From Sodalis-like endosymbiont of Proechinophthirus fluctus (GTDB lineage Bacteria > Pseudomonadota > Gammaproteobacteria > Enterobacterales > Enterobacteriaceae), in assembly GCF_001602625.1 (NCBI RefSeq), contig NZ_LECR01000088.1:21507-29489 (forward strand): a stretch of 7,983 nucleotides of DNA. Reading direction: 5' to 3'. The notes beneath the pieces are model-generated. The model was not told where the DNA came from, ran no database searches, and worked only from the letters and a program-made list of their open reading frames with translations. Below are positions 1 through 5,871 of the stretch, in pieces. Both the position numbers and the translations under genes were made by a program. The stretch's first letter is position 1, and each line of letters opens with the position of its first letter.

Positions 1-139
1 CAGGAATAAAGAGCTGATGGACAACATGCGCAACATGGCGCTGGAAGAACAGGCAGTTGAAGCGCTGCTAGCCAACGTGCGCGTTACGAAAAAAGAAACC
101 AGCTTCAACAAGTTTGTGAATCAGCCGAGTGCGGCGTAA
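1..139 (+). CDS. tig: Trigger factor, C-terminal end (5' partial)
   Basis: Reading from base 2, the last 45 codons of an open frame end in TAA at 137-139. The peptide begins [20 protein letters not shown] and contains the stretch VTKKETSFN, which closely matches the extreme C-terminus of enterobacterial trigger factor. Trigger factor is a ribosome-bound chaperone that meets nascent chains at the exit tunnel and also has prolyl isomerase activity; only part of its C-terminal chaperone domain lies inside the window. The last few residues (NQPSAA) differ from the E. coli tail, as is usual for this gene. Lying directly upstream of clpP matches the conserved enterobacterial order tig-clpP-clpX-lon. 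The part seen is intact. The start and the N-terminal domains are outside the window. Confidence 0.95.
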   Translation, partial: RNKELMDNMRNMALEEQAVEALLANVRVTKKETSFNKFVNQPSAA

Positions 140-192
140 TCGCCGCCGTCTTCGGGCCGAGAGCAGGCCTAAGGTTCATCCGTCATCCTTAT

Positions 193-226
193 AGCTTGTC
201 ATCCTGCGGTGGCAGGCTTTTTATTT
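193..226 (+). terminator. Rho-independent terminator after tig
   Basis: AGCTTGTC at 193-200 pairs with GGCAGGCT at 211-218 (eight pairs, two of them G-U) around a 10-base loop. TTTTATTT follows immediately. It lies 54 bases past the tig stop and probably ends tig transcription before the clpP leader. Confidence 0.7.
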
Positions 227-239
227 ATAATAAGCTTTT

Positions 240-266
240 CTTGACGGTGATAAATAGCCCTATATT
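240..266 (+). promoter_or_regulatory. Candidate clpP promoter, heat-shock-like
   Basis: CTTGACG at 240-246 and CCCTATATT at 258-266 resemble the -35 (CTTGAAA) and -10 (CCCCATNTA) boxes of sigma-32. The gap between the boxes (11-12 bases, depending on box limits) is shorter than the usual 13-15. The same DNA can be read as a sigma-70 pair, TTGACG with TATTAA 16 bases on. clpP is a known sigma-32 gene in E. coli, which favours the first reading. A start here would give an untranslated leader of roughly 250 bases. The call is tentative. Confidence 0.4.
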
Positions 267-527
267 AATGGGTAAATAGTGTTAAAACAGAGTGAGCCGC
301 GGGAATACCTGGCAACGCCCAGTGCTGAAATAATGCCGCTGCGGCCTTGAAGGGGGCGCAGCGCTCCCCCAACTAGAGGGGAAAGTGAGAAATTCCTCAC
401 TGGCGGAAGAGGGGCCGAAACCTCTCCCAGCAGACCAGCGACATCTTGGGATATAGCGATGACGTCGTATCTCACATAAAATCGGGAAACCCTAGAGGCA
501 CCGAAAGCTTTTTTCTAGGAGACGGTA
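267..527 (+). other. Long structured leader before clpP, no gene
   Basis: No convincing gene lies here; a 71-codon open frame on the - strand has no recognisable features. The stretch is rich in short inverted repeats. GGGGG (352-356) can pair with CCCCC (366-370). CTCCCC (364-369) can instead pair with GAGGGG (376-381) around CAACTA. AGTGAG (384-389) pairs with CTCACT (396-401) around AAATTC. AGAGG (408-412) pairs with CCTCT (421-425). The first two pairings exclude each other. GGG-AAA-CCC follows at 484-492, then a T-run, and the clpP Shine-Dalgarno AGGAGA at 517-522. The tig-clpP gap is 388 bases, against about 245 as I recall for E. coli. This could be a structured 5' leader or the remnant of a palindromic repeat. 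Confidence 0.5.
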
Positions 528-1151
528 ATGTCATACAGTGGTGAACAAGATAATTTTGCACCCCATATGGCTCTGGTACCGATGGTGGTGGAACAGACTT
601 CACGCGGAGAGCGTTCATACGATATCTTTTCGCGCCTGTTAAAAGAACGGATTATCTTTATGACCGGCAAGGTAGAAGATCATATGGCGAGTTTAATCGT
701 CGCGCAGATGATGTTTTTAGAAGCGGAAAACCCGGAAAAAGATATCTATCTGTACATTAACTCACCGGGCGGGGTCATTACCGCTGGGATGTCGATATAT
801 GACACCATACAGTTCATCAAACCGGATGTCAGCACATTCTGCATGGGGCAGGCCGCTTCCATGGGAGCTTTCCTGCTGGTGGCCGGCGCTAAAGGCAAAC
901 GCTTCTGCCTGCCTAACTCGCGGGTCATGATCCATCAGCCACTGGGCGGATTCCAGGGCCAGGCCACCGATATTGAAATTCACGCCCGGGAAATCCTTAA
1001 GGTCAAAGCGCGGATGAATGAGTTGATGGCGCAACATACGGGCCAGCCTCTTGAAGTAATAGAGCGTGATACCGAACGCGATCGTTTTCTCTCCGCGCTT
1101 GAGGCGGTAGACTATGGTTTAGTGGATTCCGTATTGAGCCAGCGCGTGTAA
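528..1151 (+). CDS. clpP: ATP-dependent Clp protease proteolytic subunit ClpP
   Basis: ClpP is the serine peptidase of the cytosolic ClpXP and ClpAP proteases. It forms a barrel of two seven-membered rings, and a Clp ATPase feeds unfolded substrates into it. The protein has 207 residues, the same as the E. coli precursor. The catalytic triad is complete: Ser111 (in GQAASMGA), His136 (in MIHQPLGG) and Asp185 (in DTERDRF). The N-terminus [14 protein letters not shown] followed by ALVPMV keeps the known self-processing site after Met14, giving a mature chain of 193 residues. The ATG start has the Shine-Dalgarno AGGAGA five bases upstream and matches the family start. clpX lies 150 bases downstream on the same strand with no clear terminator between, so the two are probably cotranscribed. 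The gene is intact and shows no sign of decay. Confidence 0.98.
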   Translation: MSYSGEQDNFAPHMALVPMVVEQTSRGERSYDIFSRLLKERIIFMTGKVEDHMASLIVAQMMFLEAENPEKDIYLYINSPGGVITAGMSIYDTIQFIKPDVSTFCMGQAASMGAFLLVAGAKGKRFCLPNSRVMIHQPLGGFQGQATDIEIHAREILKVKARMNELMAQHTGQPLEVIERDTERDRFLSALEAVDYGLVDSVLSQRV

Positions 1152-1301
1152 TTGCCTAATGGCGGGAAAGGATAGGCTATAGTTAATGTAGTGCGTCGTG
1201 CGGAAGCGTCAGCGCTTCCAGCGGCCGGTTTTGAGTTCAACCGTCGCGTTGCTGCCCTGGTTAGCCTGCGGAACAGAGAGATGGAAGAAAGAGGTTTACT
1301 G
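1152..1301 (+). other. clpP-clpX intercistronic region with a perfect hairpin
   Basis: GGAAGCG at 1202-1208 and CGCTTCC at 1213-1219 form a perfect 7-bp stem with a TCAG loop. No T-run follows, so it does not look like a terminator; it could act as an mRNA stability or processing element. A TATAGT at 1178-1183 resembles a -10 box, but no good -35 stands at the right distance, so a separate clpX promoter is not supported by what I can see. The gap also provides GAGG at 1291-1294, the ribosome binding site that fixes the clpX start. Confidence 0.5.
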
Positions 1302-2576
1302 ATGACAGATAAGCGCAAAGACGGTTCAGGAAAGCTGCTGTGTTGCTCTTTCTGCGGTAAAAGCCAGCATGAGGTGCGGAAATTGATCGCTGGGCCATCG
1401 GTGTACATCTGCGATGAATGTGTCGACTTATGCAACGACATTATACGCGAGGAGATAAAAGAGGTCGCGCCACACCGTGAACGTAACACGCCGCCGACGC
1501 CCCATGAAATACGTCACCACCTGGACGATTATGTAATCGGTCAGGAAAAAGCCAAAAAAGTGCTCGCGGTGGCGGTGTACAACCACTATAAGCGCTTACG
1601 TAATGGCGACACCAATAACGGTATCGAACTCGGCAAAAGCAATATCTTACTGATTGGCCCGACCGGCAGCGGCAAGACCTTGTTGGCGGAAACGCTAGCA
1701 CGCTTCCTGGATGTGCCTTTCACCATGGCCGACGCCACGACTCTGACCGAAGCCGGGTATGTGGGTGAGGATGTGGAAAACATCATCCAGAAACTGTTGC
1801 AAAAATGCGATTACGACGTGCAAAAAGCCCAGCGCGGGATTGTGTACATTGATGAGATCGATAAAATCTCTCGTAAATCGGACAATCCTTCCATTACCCG
1901 AGACGTCTCCGGTGAAGGGGTGCAGCAGGCGCTGCTGAAACTGATAGAAGGCACCGTGGCCGCAGTGCCGCCGCAAGGCGGGCGCAAGCATCCCCAGCAG
2001 GAGTTCCTACAGGTGGATACTTCGAAAGTCCTGTTTATCTGTGGTGGCGCTTTTGCCGGCTTGGATAAAGTGATCGAGCAGCGCACCGAAACCAACCGCG
2101 GCATCGGCTTTAGTGCCACTGTTAAGGGCAGTTCAGAGAAAGTCACCGAAGGCGAACTACTGGCGCAGGTGGAGCCGGGAGACCTGATTAAGTTCGGTCT
2201 TATCCCGGAATTCATCGGCCGGTTACCCGTCGTGGCGACGCTGAATGAGTTAAGCGAAGAAGCGCTGATTCAGATTCTACGCAAGCCGAAGAACGCGTTG
2301 ACTAAACAGTATCAGGCGTTATTCAACTTAGAAGGCGTCGATCTGGAATTCCGTGATGAAGCGTTGACCGCCATCGCTAAAAAAGCCGTGGCGCGCAAAA
2401 CTGGCGCCCGCGGCCTGCGCTCCATCGTGGAGGGCGCACTGCTGGAAACCATGTACGAACTTCCTTCCCAGGACAGTGTGGAAAAAGTTGTGATCGACGA
2501 AGCGGTCATCGCCGGCCAATCGGAACCGTTACTTATCTACGGTAAGCATGAAGCGCAGCAGGCCTCCGGCAAGTAA
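1302..2576 (+). CDS. clpX: ClpX, AAA+ unfoldase subunit of ClpXP
   Basis: ClpX recognises, unfolds and translocates tagged proteins into ClpP using ATP. The product has 424 residues, the same as E. coli. In order: a zinc-binding domain with Cys15, Cys18, Cys37 and Cys40; Walker A GPTGSGKT (119-126); pore loop GYVG (152-155); Walker B with DEID around 184-187; RKH loop (228-230); the IGF loop (268-270) that docks on ClpP; arginine finger Arg307; and sensor-2 Arg370 in GARGLRS. All key residues are present. The ATG at 1302 gives the family start [11 protein letters not shown] and has GAGG seven bases upstream. An in-frame ATG at 1281 and a GTG at 1191 would add non-conserved residues and are less likely. 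Oddities are Cys14 (Tyr in E. coli), Gly293 and Lys328 where the family normally has Glu. The frame is intact. Confidence 0.98.
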   Translation: MTDKRKDGSGKLLCCSFCGKSQHEVRKLIAGPSVYICDECVDLCNDIIREEIKEVAPHRERNTPPTPHEIRHHLDDYVIGQEKAKKVLAVAVYNHYKRLRNGDTNNGIELGKSNILLIGPTGSGKTLLAETLARFLDVPFTMADATTLTEAGYVGEDVENIIQKLLQKCDYDVQKAQRGIVYIDEIDKISRKSDNPSITRDVSGEGVQQALLKLIEGTVAAVPPQGGRKHPQQEFLQVDTSKVLFICGGAFAGLDKVIEQRTETNRGIGFSATVKGSSEKVTEGELLAQVEPGDLIKFGLIPEFIGRLPVVATLNELSEEALIQILRKPKNALTKQYQALFNLEGVDLEFRDEALTAIAKKAVARKTGARGLRSIVEGALLETMYELPSQDSVEKVVIDEAVIAGQSEPLLIYGKHEAQQASGK

Positions 2577-2618
2577 CGGGGTATCGCGCGGCGTGTGCGC
2601 CGATTGAGAGCGTCCAGG

Positions 2619-2641
2619 CGGGGGACTTTATCCCCCGTTTT
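2619..2641 (+). terminator. Rho-independent terminator of clpX
   Basis: CGGGGGA (2619-2625) pairs perfectly with TCCCCCG (2631-2637) around the loop CTTTA and is followed by TTTT. It lies 43 bases after the clpX stop and separates the clpPX unit from lon. There is no T-run on the other side, so it should work only on the + strand. Confidence 0.85.
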
Positions 2642-2678
2642 CATTACTGGCTGCCGTTGATTTCATTACTGCCTGCTG

Positions 2679-2707
2679 TTGAATATAAGCGATTCGACCC
2701 CCATATA
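2679..2707 (+). promoter_or_regulatory. Sigma-32 heat-shock promoter of lon
   Basis: TTGAAT at 2679-2684, a 14-base spacer, then CCCCATATA at 2699-2707 closely match the sigma-32 consensus. They resemble the known E. coli lon promoter (TTGAAT, then CCCCATATACT) nearly base for base in both boxes. Transcription should start near 2712-2715, giving a leader of about 80 bases. Heat-shock induction of lon therefore appears to be kept. This also rules out translation starts at or upstream of the promoter, such as the in-frame ATT/ATG region near 2657. Confidence 0.88.
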
Positions 2708-2794
2708 CTCAAATACCTAATTGTTGAAACTGGCAAAAGCCGAGTTTTTTCGCATCCTACAAACCTGGCGGAAGCTAAACTAAGAGAGAGCTCT

Positions 2795-5155
2795 ATGAAT
2801 GCTGAGCGTTCCGAACGCATAGAAATTCCCGTATTGCCTCTGCGCGATGTAGTGGTCTATCCGCACATGGTTATCCCGCTGTTTGTCGGCCGGGAAAAAT
2901 CGATTCGGTGTCTTGAAGCAGCCATGGATAGTGATAAAAAAATCATGTTAGTGGCGCAAAAAGAAGCGTCAACCGACGAGCCTGGTATTAATGATCTTTT
3001 TTCAGTAGGGACGGTATCGTCCATTCTGCAGATGCTTAAATTGCCCGACGGCACGGTCAAAGTGCTGGTGGAAGGGCTGACCCGTGCCCGTATCAAGGAG
3101 CTGGCGGACAGTGGCGATCACTTCACTGCCGAAGCGGGCTGTTTTAACGTGCCAGAACTGGATGAGCGCGAGCAGGAAGTGCTGGTGCGTACCGCTATCA
3201 ATCAGTTTGAAGGCTATATTAAACTGAACAAGAAAATCCCCCCCGAAGTACTGACCTCCTTAAACAGTATCGATGATGCCGCCCGTCTGGCCGACACTAT
3301 CGCCGCTCATATGCCGCTAAAGCTGGCCGACAAGCAGTCAGTGCTGGAAATGGCCGATGTGACCGAGCGGCTGGAGTATCTGATGGCGATGATGGAGTCG
3401 GAAATCGACCTCCTACAGGTAGAGAAACGTATCCGCAATCGTGTCAAAAAGCAGATGGAAAAGAGCCAGCGCGAGTACTATCTGAATGAGCAGATGAAGG
3501 CGATTCAGAAAGAACTAGGCGAGATGGACGATGCGCCGGATGAAAACGAGGCGCTGAAGCGCAGAATAGAGGCGGCCAAAATGCCGCAAGAAGCCCGGGA
3601 AAAGACCGAGGCGGAATTGCAGAAATTGAAGATGATGTCGCCGATGTCCGCCGAGGCAACCGTGGTGCGCGGCTACATCGACTGGATGTTATCGGTGCCT
3701 TGGCATGCGCGCAGCAAAGTCAAAAAAGACTTAGTCAAGGCACAGGAGACGCTCGATAAGGATCATTACGGGCTCGAACGCGTCAAAGACCGCATTCTGG
3801 AATATCTAGCAGTACAGAGCCGGGTTAGTAAAATCAAGGGGCCGATATTGTGCCTGGTGGGACCTCCCGGAGTGGGTAAGACTTCTCTCGGCCAATCCAT
3901 CGCCAAGGCCACTAGCCGGCAGTATGTGCGCATGGCGCTAGGCGGCGTGCGTGATGAGGCGGAAATTCGCGGGCACCGTCGTACTTATATCGGCTCTATG
4001 CCGGGCAAGCTTATCCAGAAGATGTCCAAGGTCGGCGTGAAAAATCCGCTGTTCCTGCTCGACGAAATTGACAAGATGTCGTCGGATATGCGCGGAGATC
4101 CTGCGTCGGCGCTGCTGGAGGTGCTGGATCCCGAGCAGAACGTGGCGTTTAACGACCATTATTTAGAAGTGGACTATGATCTATCCGACGTAATGTTTGT
4201 CGCTACCTCTAACTCGATGAATATTCCGGCGCCGCTGCTCGATCGGATGGAAGTGATCCGTCTATCGGGTTATACTGAAGATGAGAAAATCAACATCGCC
4301 CGACAGCATCTGCTGCCTAAGCAGCTTGAGCGCAACGCCCTGAAGAAAGGCGAATTGACGGTGGAAGACAGCACGCTAGTGGGGATTACTCGCTACTACA
4401 CCCGCGAAGCCGGGGTGCGCAGCCTAGAGCGGGAAATTTCTAAATTGTGCCGAAAGGCGGTGAAAACCCTGCTGATGGATAAGAGCACGAAACATATCAC
4501 TATTAGCGCCGATAATCTAAAGGACTTCCTCGGTGTCCAGCGCTTTGATTACGGACGCGCGGAAGGGGAAAACCGTATCGGTCAGGTGACCGGTCTAGCG
4601 TGGACTGAGGTCGGTGGTGATCTGCTGACTATCGAGACCGCGTGCGTGCCTGGCAGGGGCAAACTGACCTATACCGGTTCGCTGGGAGAGGTGATGCAGG
4701 AGTCCATTCAGGCGGCGCTGACCGTGGTGCGCGCGCGCGCGGACAAGCTCAGGATCAACCCTGACTTTTATGAAAAACGCGATATTCATGTGCATGTGCC
4801 GGAAGGTGCCACCCCTAAGGATGGTCCAAGCGCCGGGATCGCGATGTGTACCGCGCTAGTGTCTTGCCTGACAGACAATCCCGTCAAGGCCAACGTTGCG
4901 ATGACCGGCGAGATTACCCTGCGCGGTCAGGTATTGCCCATCGGCGGCCTGAAGGAAAAACTGCTGGCGGCGCACCGCGGCGGTATCAAAACCGTGCTGA
5001 TTCCGTTTGAGAATAAGCGGGATCTGGAAGATATGCCGACCAATGTGATTAATGACCTGGATATTCATCCGGTTCAGCGCATTGATGAGGTGTTGAATCT
5101 GGCGCTGCAGAACGCCCCTTTTGGTATTGAAGTGGTGCCTGAAGCGGTAGAATAA
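2795..5155 (+). CDS. lon: Lon, ATP-dependent serine protease
   Basis: Lon degrades misfolded and short-lived regulatory proteins in the cytosol, with ATPase and protease on one chain that forms a hexamer. The product has 786 residues; E. coli Lon has 784, and the difference is a slightly longer C-terminus (VVPEAVE). In order: N-terminal substrate-binding domain (about 1-200, with the start-proximal motif IPVLPLRDVVVYPHM), a helical region with QREYYLNEQMKAIQKELGE, the AAA+ module with Walker A GPPGVGKT (356-363) and Walker B LLDEIDK, and the protease domain with the dyad Ser679 (in GPSAG) and Lys722 (in GGLKEKLLAA). The ATG at 2795 is chosen because it gives MNAERSERIE, follows AGAGAG, and lies downstream of the heat-shock promoter; longer in-frame starts overlap that promoter. 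Arg653 replaces a usual Gly. The gene is intact. Confidence 0.98.
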   Translation: MNAERSERIEIPVLPLRDVVVYPHMVIPLFVGREKSIRCLEAAMDSDKKIMLVAQKEASTDEPGINDLFSVGTVSSILQMLKLPDGTVKVLVEGLTRARIKELADSGDHFTAEAGCFNVPELDEREQEVLVRTAINQFEGYIKLNKKIPPEVLTSLNSIDDAARLADTIAAHMPLKLADKQSVLEMADVTERLEYLMAMMESEIDLLQVEKRIRNRVKKQMEKSQREYYLNEQMKAIQKELGEMDDAPDENEALKRRIEAAKMPQEAREKTEAELQKLKMMSPMSAEATVVRGYIDWMLSVPWHARSKVKKDLVKAQETLDKDHYGLERVKDRILEYLAVQSRVSKIKGPILCLVGPPGVGKTSLGQSIAKATSRQYVRMALGGVRDEAEIRGHRRTYIGSMPGKLIQKMSKVGVKNPLFLLDEIDKMSSDMRGDPASALLEVLDPEQNVAFNDHYLEVDYDLSDVMFVATSNSMNIPAPLLDRMEVIRLSGYTEDEKINIARQHLLPKQLERNALKKGELTVEDSTLVGITRYYTREAGVRSLEREISKLCRKAVKTLLMDKSTKHITISADNLKDFLGVQRFDYGRAEGENRIGQVTGLAWTEVGGDLLTIETACVPGRGKLTYTGSLGEVMQESIQAALTVVRARADKLRINPDFYEKRDIHVHVPEGATPKDGPSAGIAMCTALVSCLTDNPVKANVAMTGEITLRGQVLPIGGLKEKLLAAHRGGIKTVLIPFENKRDLEDMPTNVINDLDIHPVQRIDEVLNLALQNAPFGIEVVPEAVE

Positions 5156-5180
5156 TGGTTTATGTAAAATAAACTAGTAA

Positions 5181-5220
5181 AAAGGCTAGCAGGCCAATTC
5201 GGACTTGCCAGCCTTTTTTT
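5181..5220 (+). terminator. Rho-independent terminator of lon
   Basis: AAAGGCT (5181-5187) pairs with AGCCTTT (5210-5216). After one A-C mismatch, GCAGG (5189-5193) pairs with CTTGC (5204-5208), including one G-U. A run of seven T ends at 5220. The As just upstream could also let it act in the reverse direction. Confidence 0.9.
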
Positions 5221-5368
5221 GTACCGCTAAGTTAGTGAGCTGTGTTGGGTTGGTTAGTGGGGGTAGGTTTAGTCTGTTCCAGCATACTGGGTTTGATATA
5301 TATCAGCTGCACTGTCCCTTTTAAGGGAAAATCCGCCACGATAAGAGAATTCAAGAGGGGATGAAAAA
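5221..5368 (+). promoter_or_regulatory. hupB control region with a perfect 12-bp palindrome
   Basis: Between the lon terminator and hupB lies TGATATATATCA at 5294-5305, a perfect 12-bp palindrome, then a near-palindrome TCCCTT-TT-AAGGGA at 5315-5328. A TTGGGT/TTTAGT pair with a 17-base spacer (5245-5250 and 5268-5273) is a weak sigma-70 candidate; TTGATA at 5293-5298 has no good partner. hupB of E. coli has several promoters in the matching gap, so a promoter must be somewhere here, but I cannot fix it. The ribosome binding site GAGGGG is at 5355-5360, eight bases before the GTG start. Confidence 0.45.
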
Positions 5369-5641
5369 GTGAATAAGTCACAACTGATCGACAAAATTGC
5401 CGCAGGTGCTAATATTTCCAAAGCAGCCGCTGGACGTGCACTAGATGTACTCATTGTTTCAGTTACCAAGTCGCTACAGCAGGGAGATGACGTTGCGTTG
5501 GTCGGGTTTGGCACCTTCACTGTACGCGAGCGTTCCGCCCGTACTGGACGCAATCCGCAAACCGGTAAAGAGATCACTATCGCCGCCGCTAAGGTGCCGG
5601 GATTCCGTGCCGGTAAAGGGCTGAAAGACGCAGTGAACTGA
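5369..5641 (+). CDS. hupB: DNA-binding protein HU-beta
   Basis: HU is a small basic nucleoid protein that binds and bends DNA with little sequence preference, as a dimer (HU-alpha/HU-beta or HU-beta homodimer). The product has 90 residues, the usual length. It starts [18 protein letters not shown], typical of HupB rather than HupA. The signature GFGTF (46-50) leads into the beta-arm with RNPQTGKEI at 61-69, whose Pro63 is the residue that wedges between DNA bases. The start is GTG, as in E. coli hupB, with GAGGGG at a good distance. The gene is monocistronic by position: a strong terminator lies upstream and a smaller one downstream. Lying between lon and ppiD is the standard enterobacterial place. 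No damage is seen. Confidence 0.98.
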   Translation: MNKSQLIDKIAAGANISKAAAGRALDVLIVSVTKSLQQGDDVALVGFGTFTVRERSARTGRNPQTGKEITIAAAKVPGFRAGKGLKDAVN

Positions 5642-5706
5642 TCAAGCTCCCTGTCTCGCATGGGTCAACTAGTACCTGACGCAGTCAGACGGGTAGGGTA
5701 GACAGG

Positions 5707-5730
5707 GTGCATCATCAGAATGCGTTTTTT
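5707..5730 (+). terminator. Probable hupB terminator
   Basis: GTGCAT (5707-5712) pairs with ATGCGT (5720-5725), with two G-U pairs, around CATCAGA, and runs into six T (5725-5730). Just upstream, CCCTGTCT (5649-5656) is exactly complementary to AGACAGGG (5700-5707) and encloses a small hairpin, CTGAC/GTCAG (5676-5680 and 5684-5688). The transcript end of hupB is thus likely a branched structure ending in a short terminator. The stem is weak on its own. Confidence 0.6.
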
Positions 5731-5871
5731 GGATTGGCTGACCAGAGCATGGTTGGCACTCTCAGAGAGATAGTGTTAACGCGCAGTGTCTCCGGAGAGC
5801 TACAGCAGTCGGGAAAAGCCTGTTTACCAGCGCAGGCGTTTCATTCATTTATAGCGGAGTGTTGTCACACT
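5731..5871 (+). other. hupB-ppiD spacer, no gene
   Basis: I see no gene here. An open frame running into ppiD from 5707 is just the upstream extension of that frame. The stretch has two short palindromes: CTCTC-A-GAGAG at 5759-5769 and TCTCCGGAGA at 5789-5798. GGAG at 5856-5859 is the nearest ribosome binding site candidate for ppiD and stands 12 bases before the first ATG, which is far. I could not recognise a CpxR box or a sigma-32 promoter, both reported for E. coli ppiD. Confidence 0.4.

Noticed and set aside
384..406. FMN-riboswitch-like hairpin (GTGAG-AAATTC-CTCAC followed by TGGCGG)
   Set aside because: It resembles one arm of the FMN element (GAAATTCC, then CCGGCGG), but I could not find the other conserved blocks such as AGCCCGCGA and the GCCGAC segment in order, and clpP is not a riboflavin gene. 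Probably a chance likeness; a covariance-model search would decide.
260..475. 71-codon open frame on the - strand in the tig-clpP gap
   Set aside because: It has no family motif and no plausible start context, and its composition follows the GC-rich hairpins of the gap.
1191..1301. N-terminal extension of ClpX from GTG 1191 or ATG 1281
   Set aside because: The extra residues are not part of ClpX, while ATG 1302 has GAGG seven bases upstream and gives the exact family start.
2657..2794. 46-residue N-terminal extension of Lon
   Set aside because: It overlaps the sigma-32 promoter and its predicted transcript start, lacks family similarity, and the ATG at 2795 gives the conserved start with a ribosome binding site.
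2577..2794. Small RNA in the clpX-lon gap
   Set aside because: As I recall, E. coli has an annotated small RNA (sraA) in this gap, but I see no promoter-terminator pair on either strand here beyond the clpX terminator and the lon promoter.
5361..5372. Three-codon ORF (ATG AAA AAG TGA) overlapping the hupB GTG start
   Set aside because: GAGGGG directly abuts this ATG, leaving no room for initiation, but is well placed for the GTG. A coupling mini-ORF is not supported.
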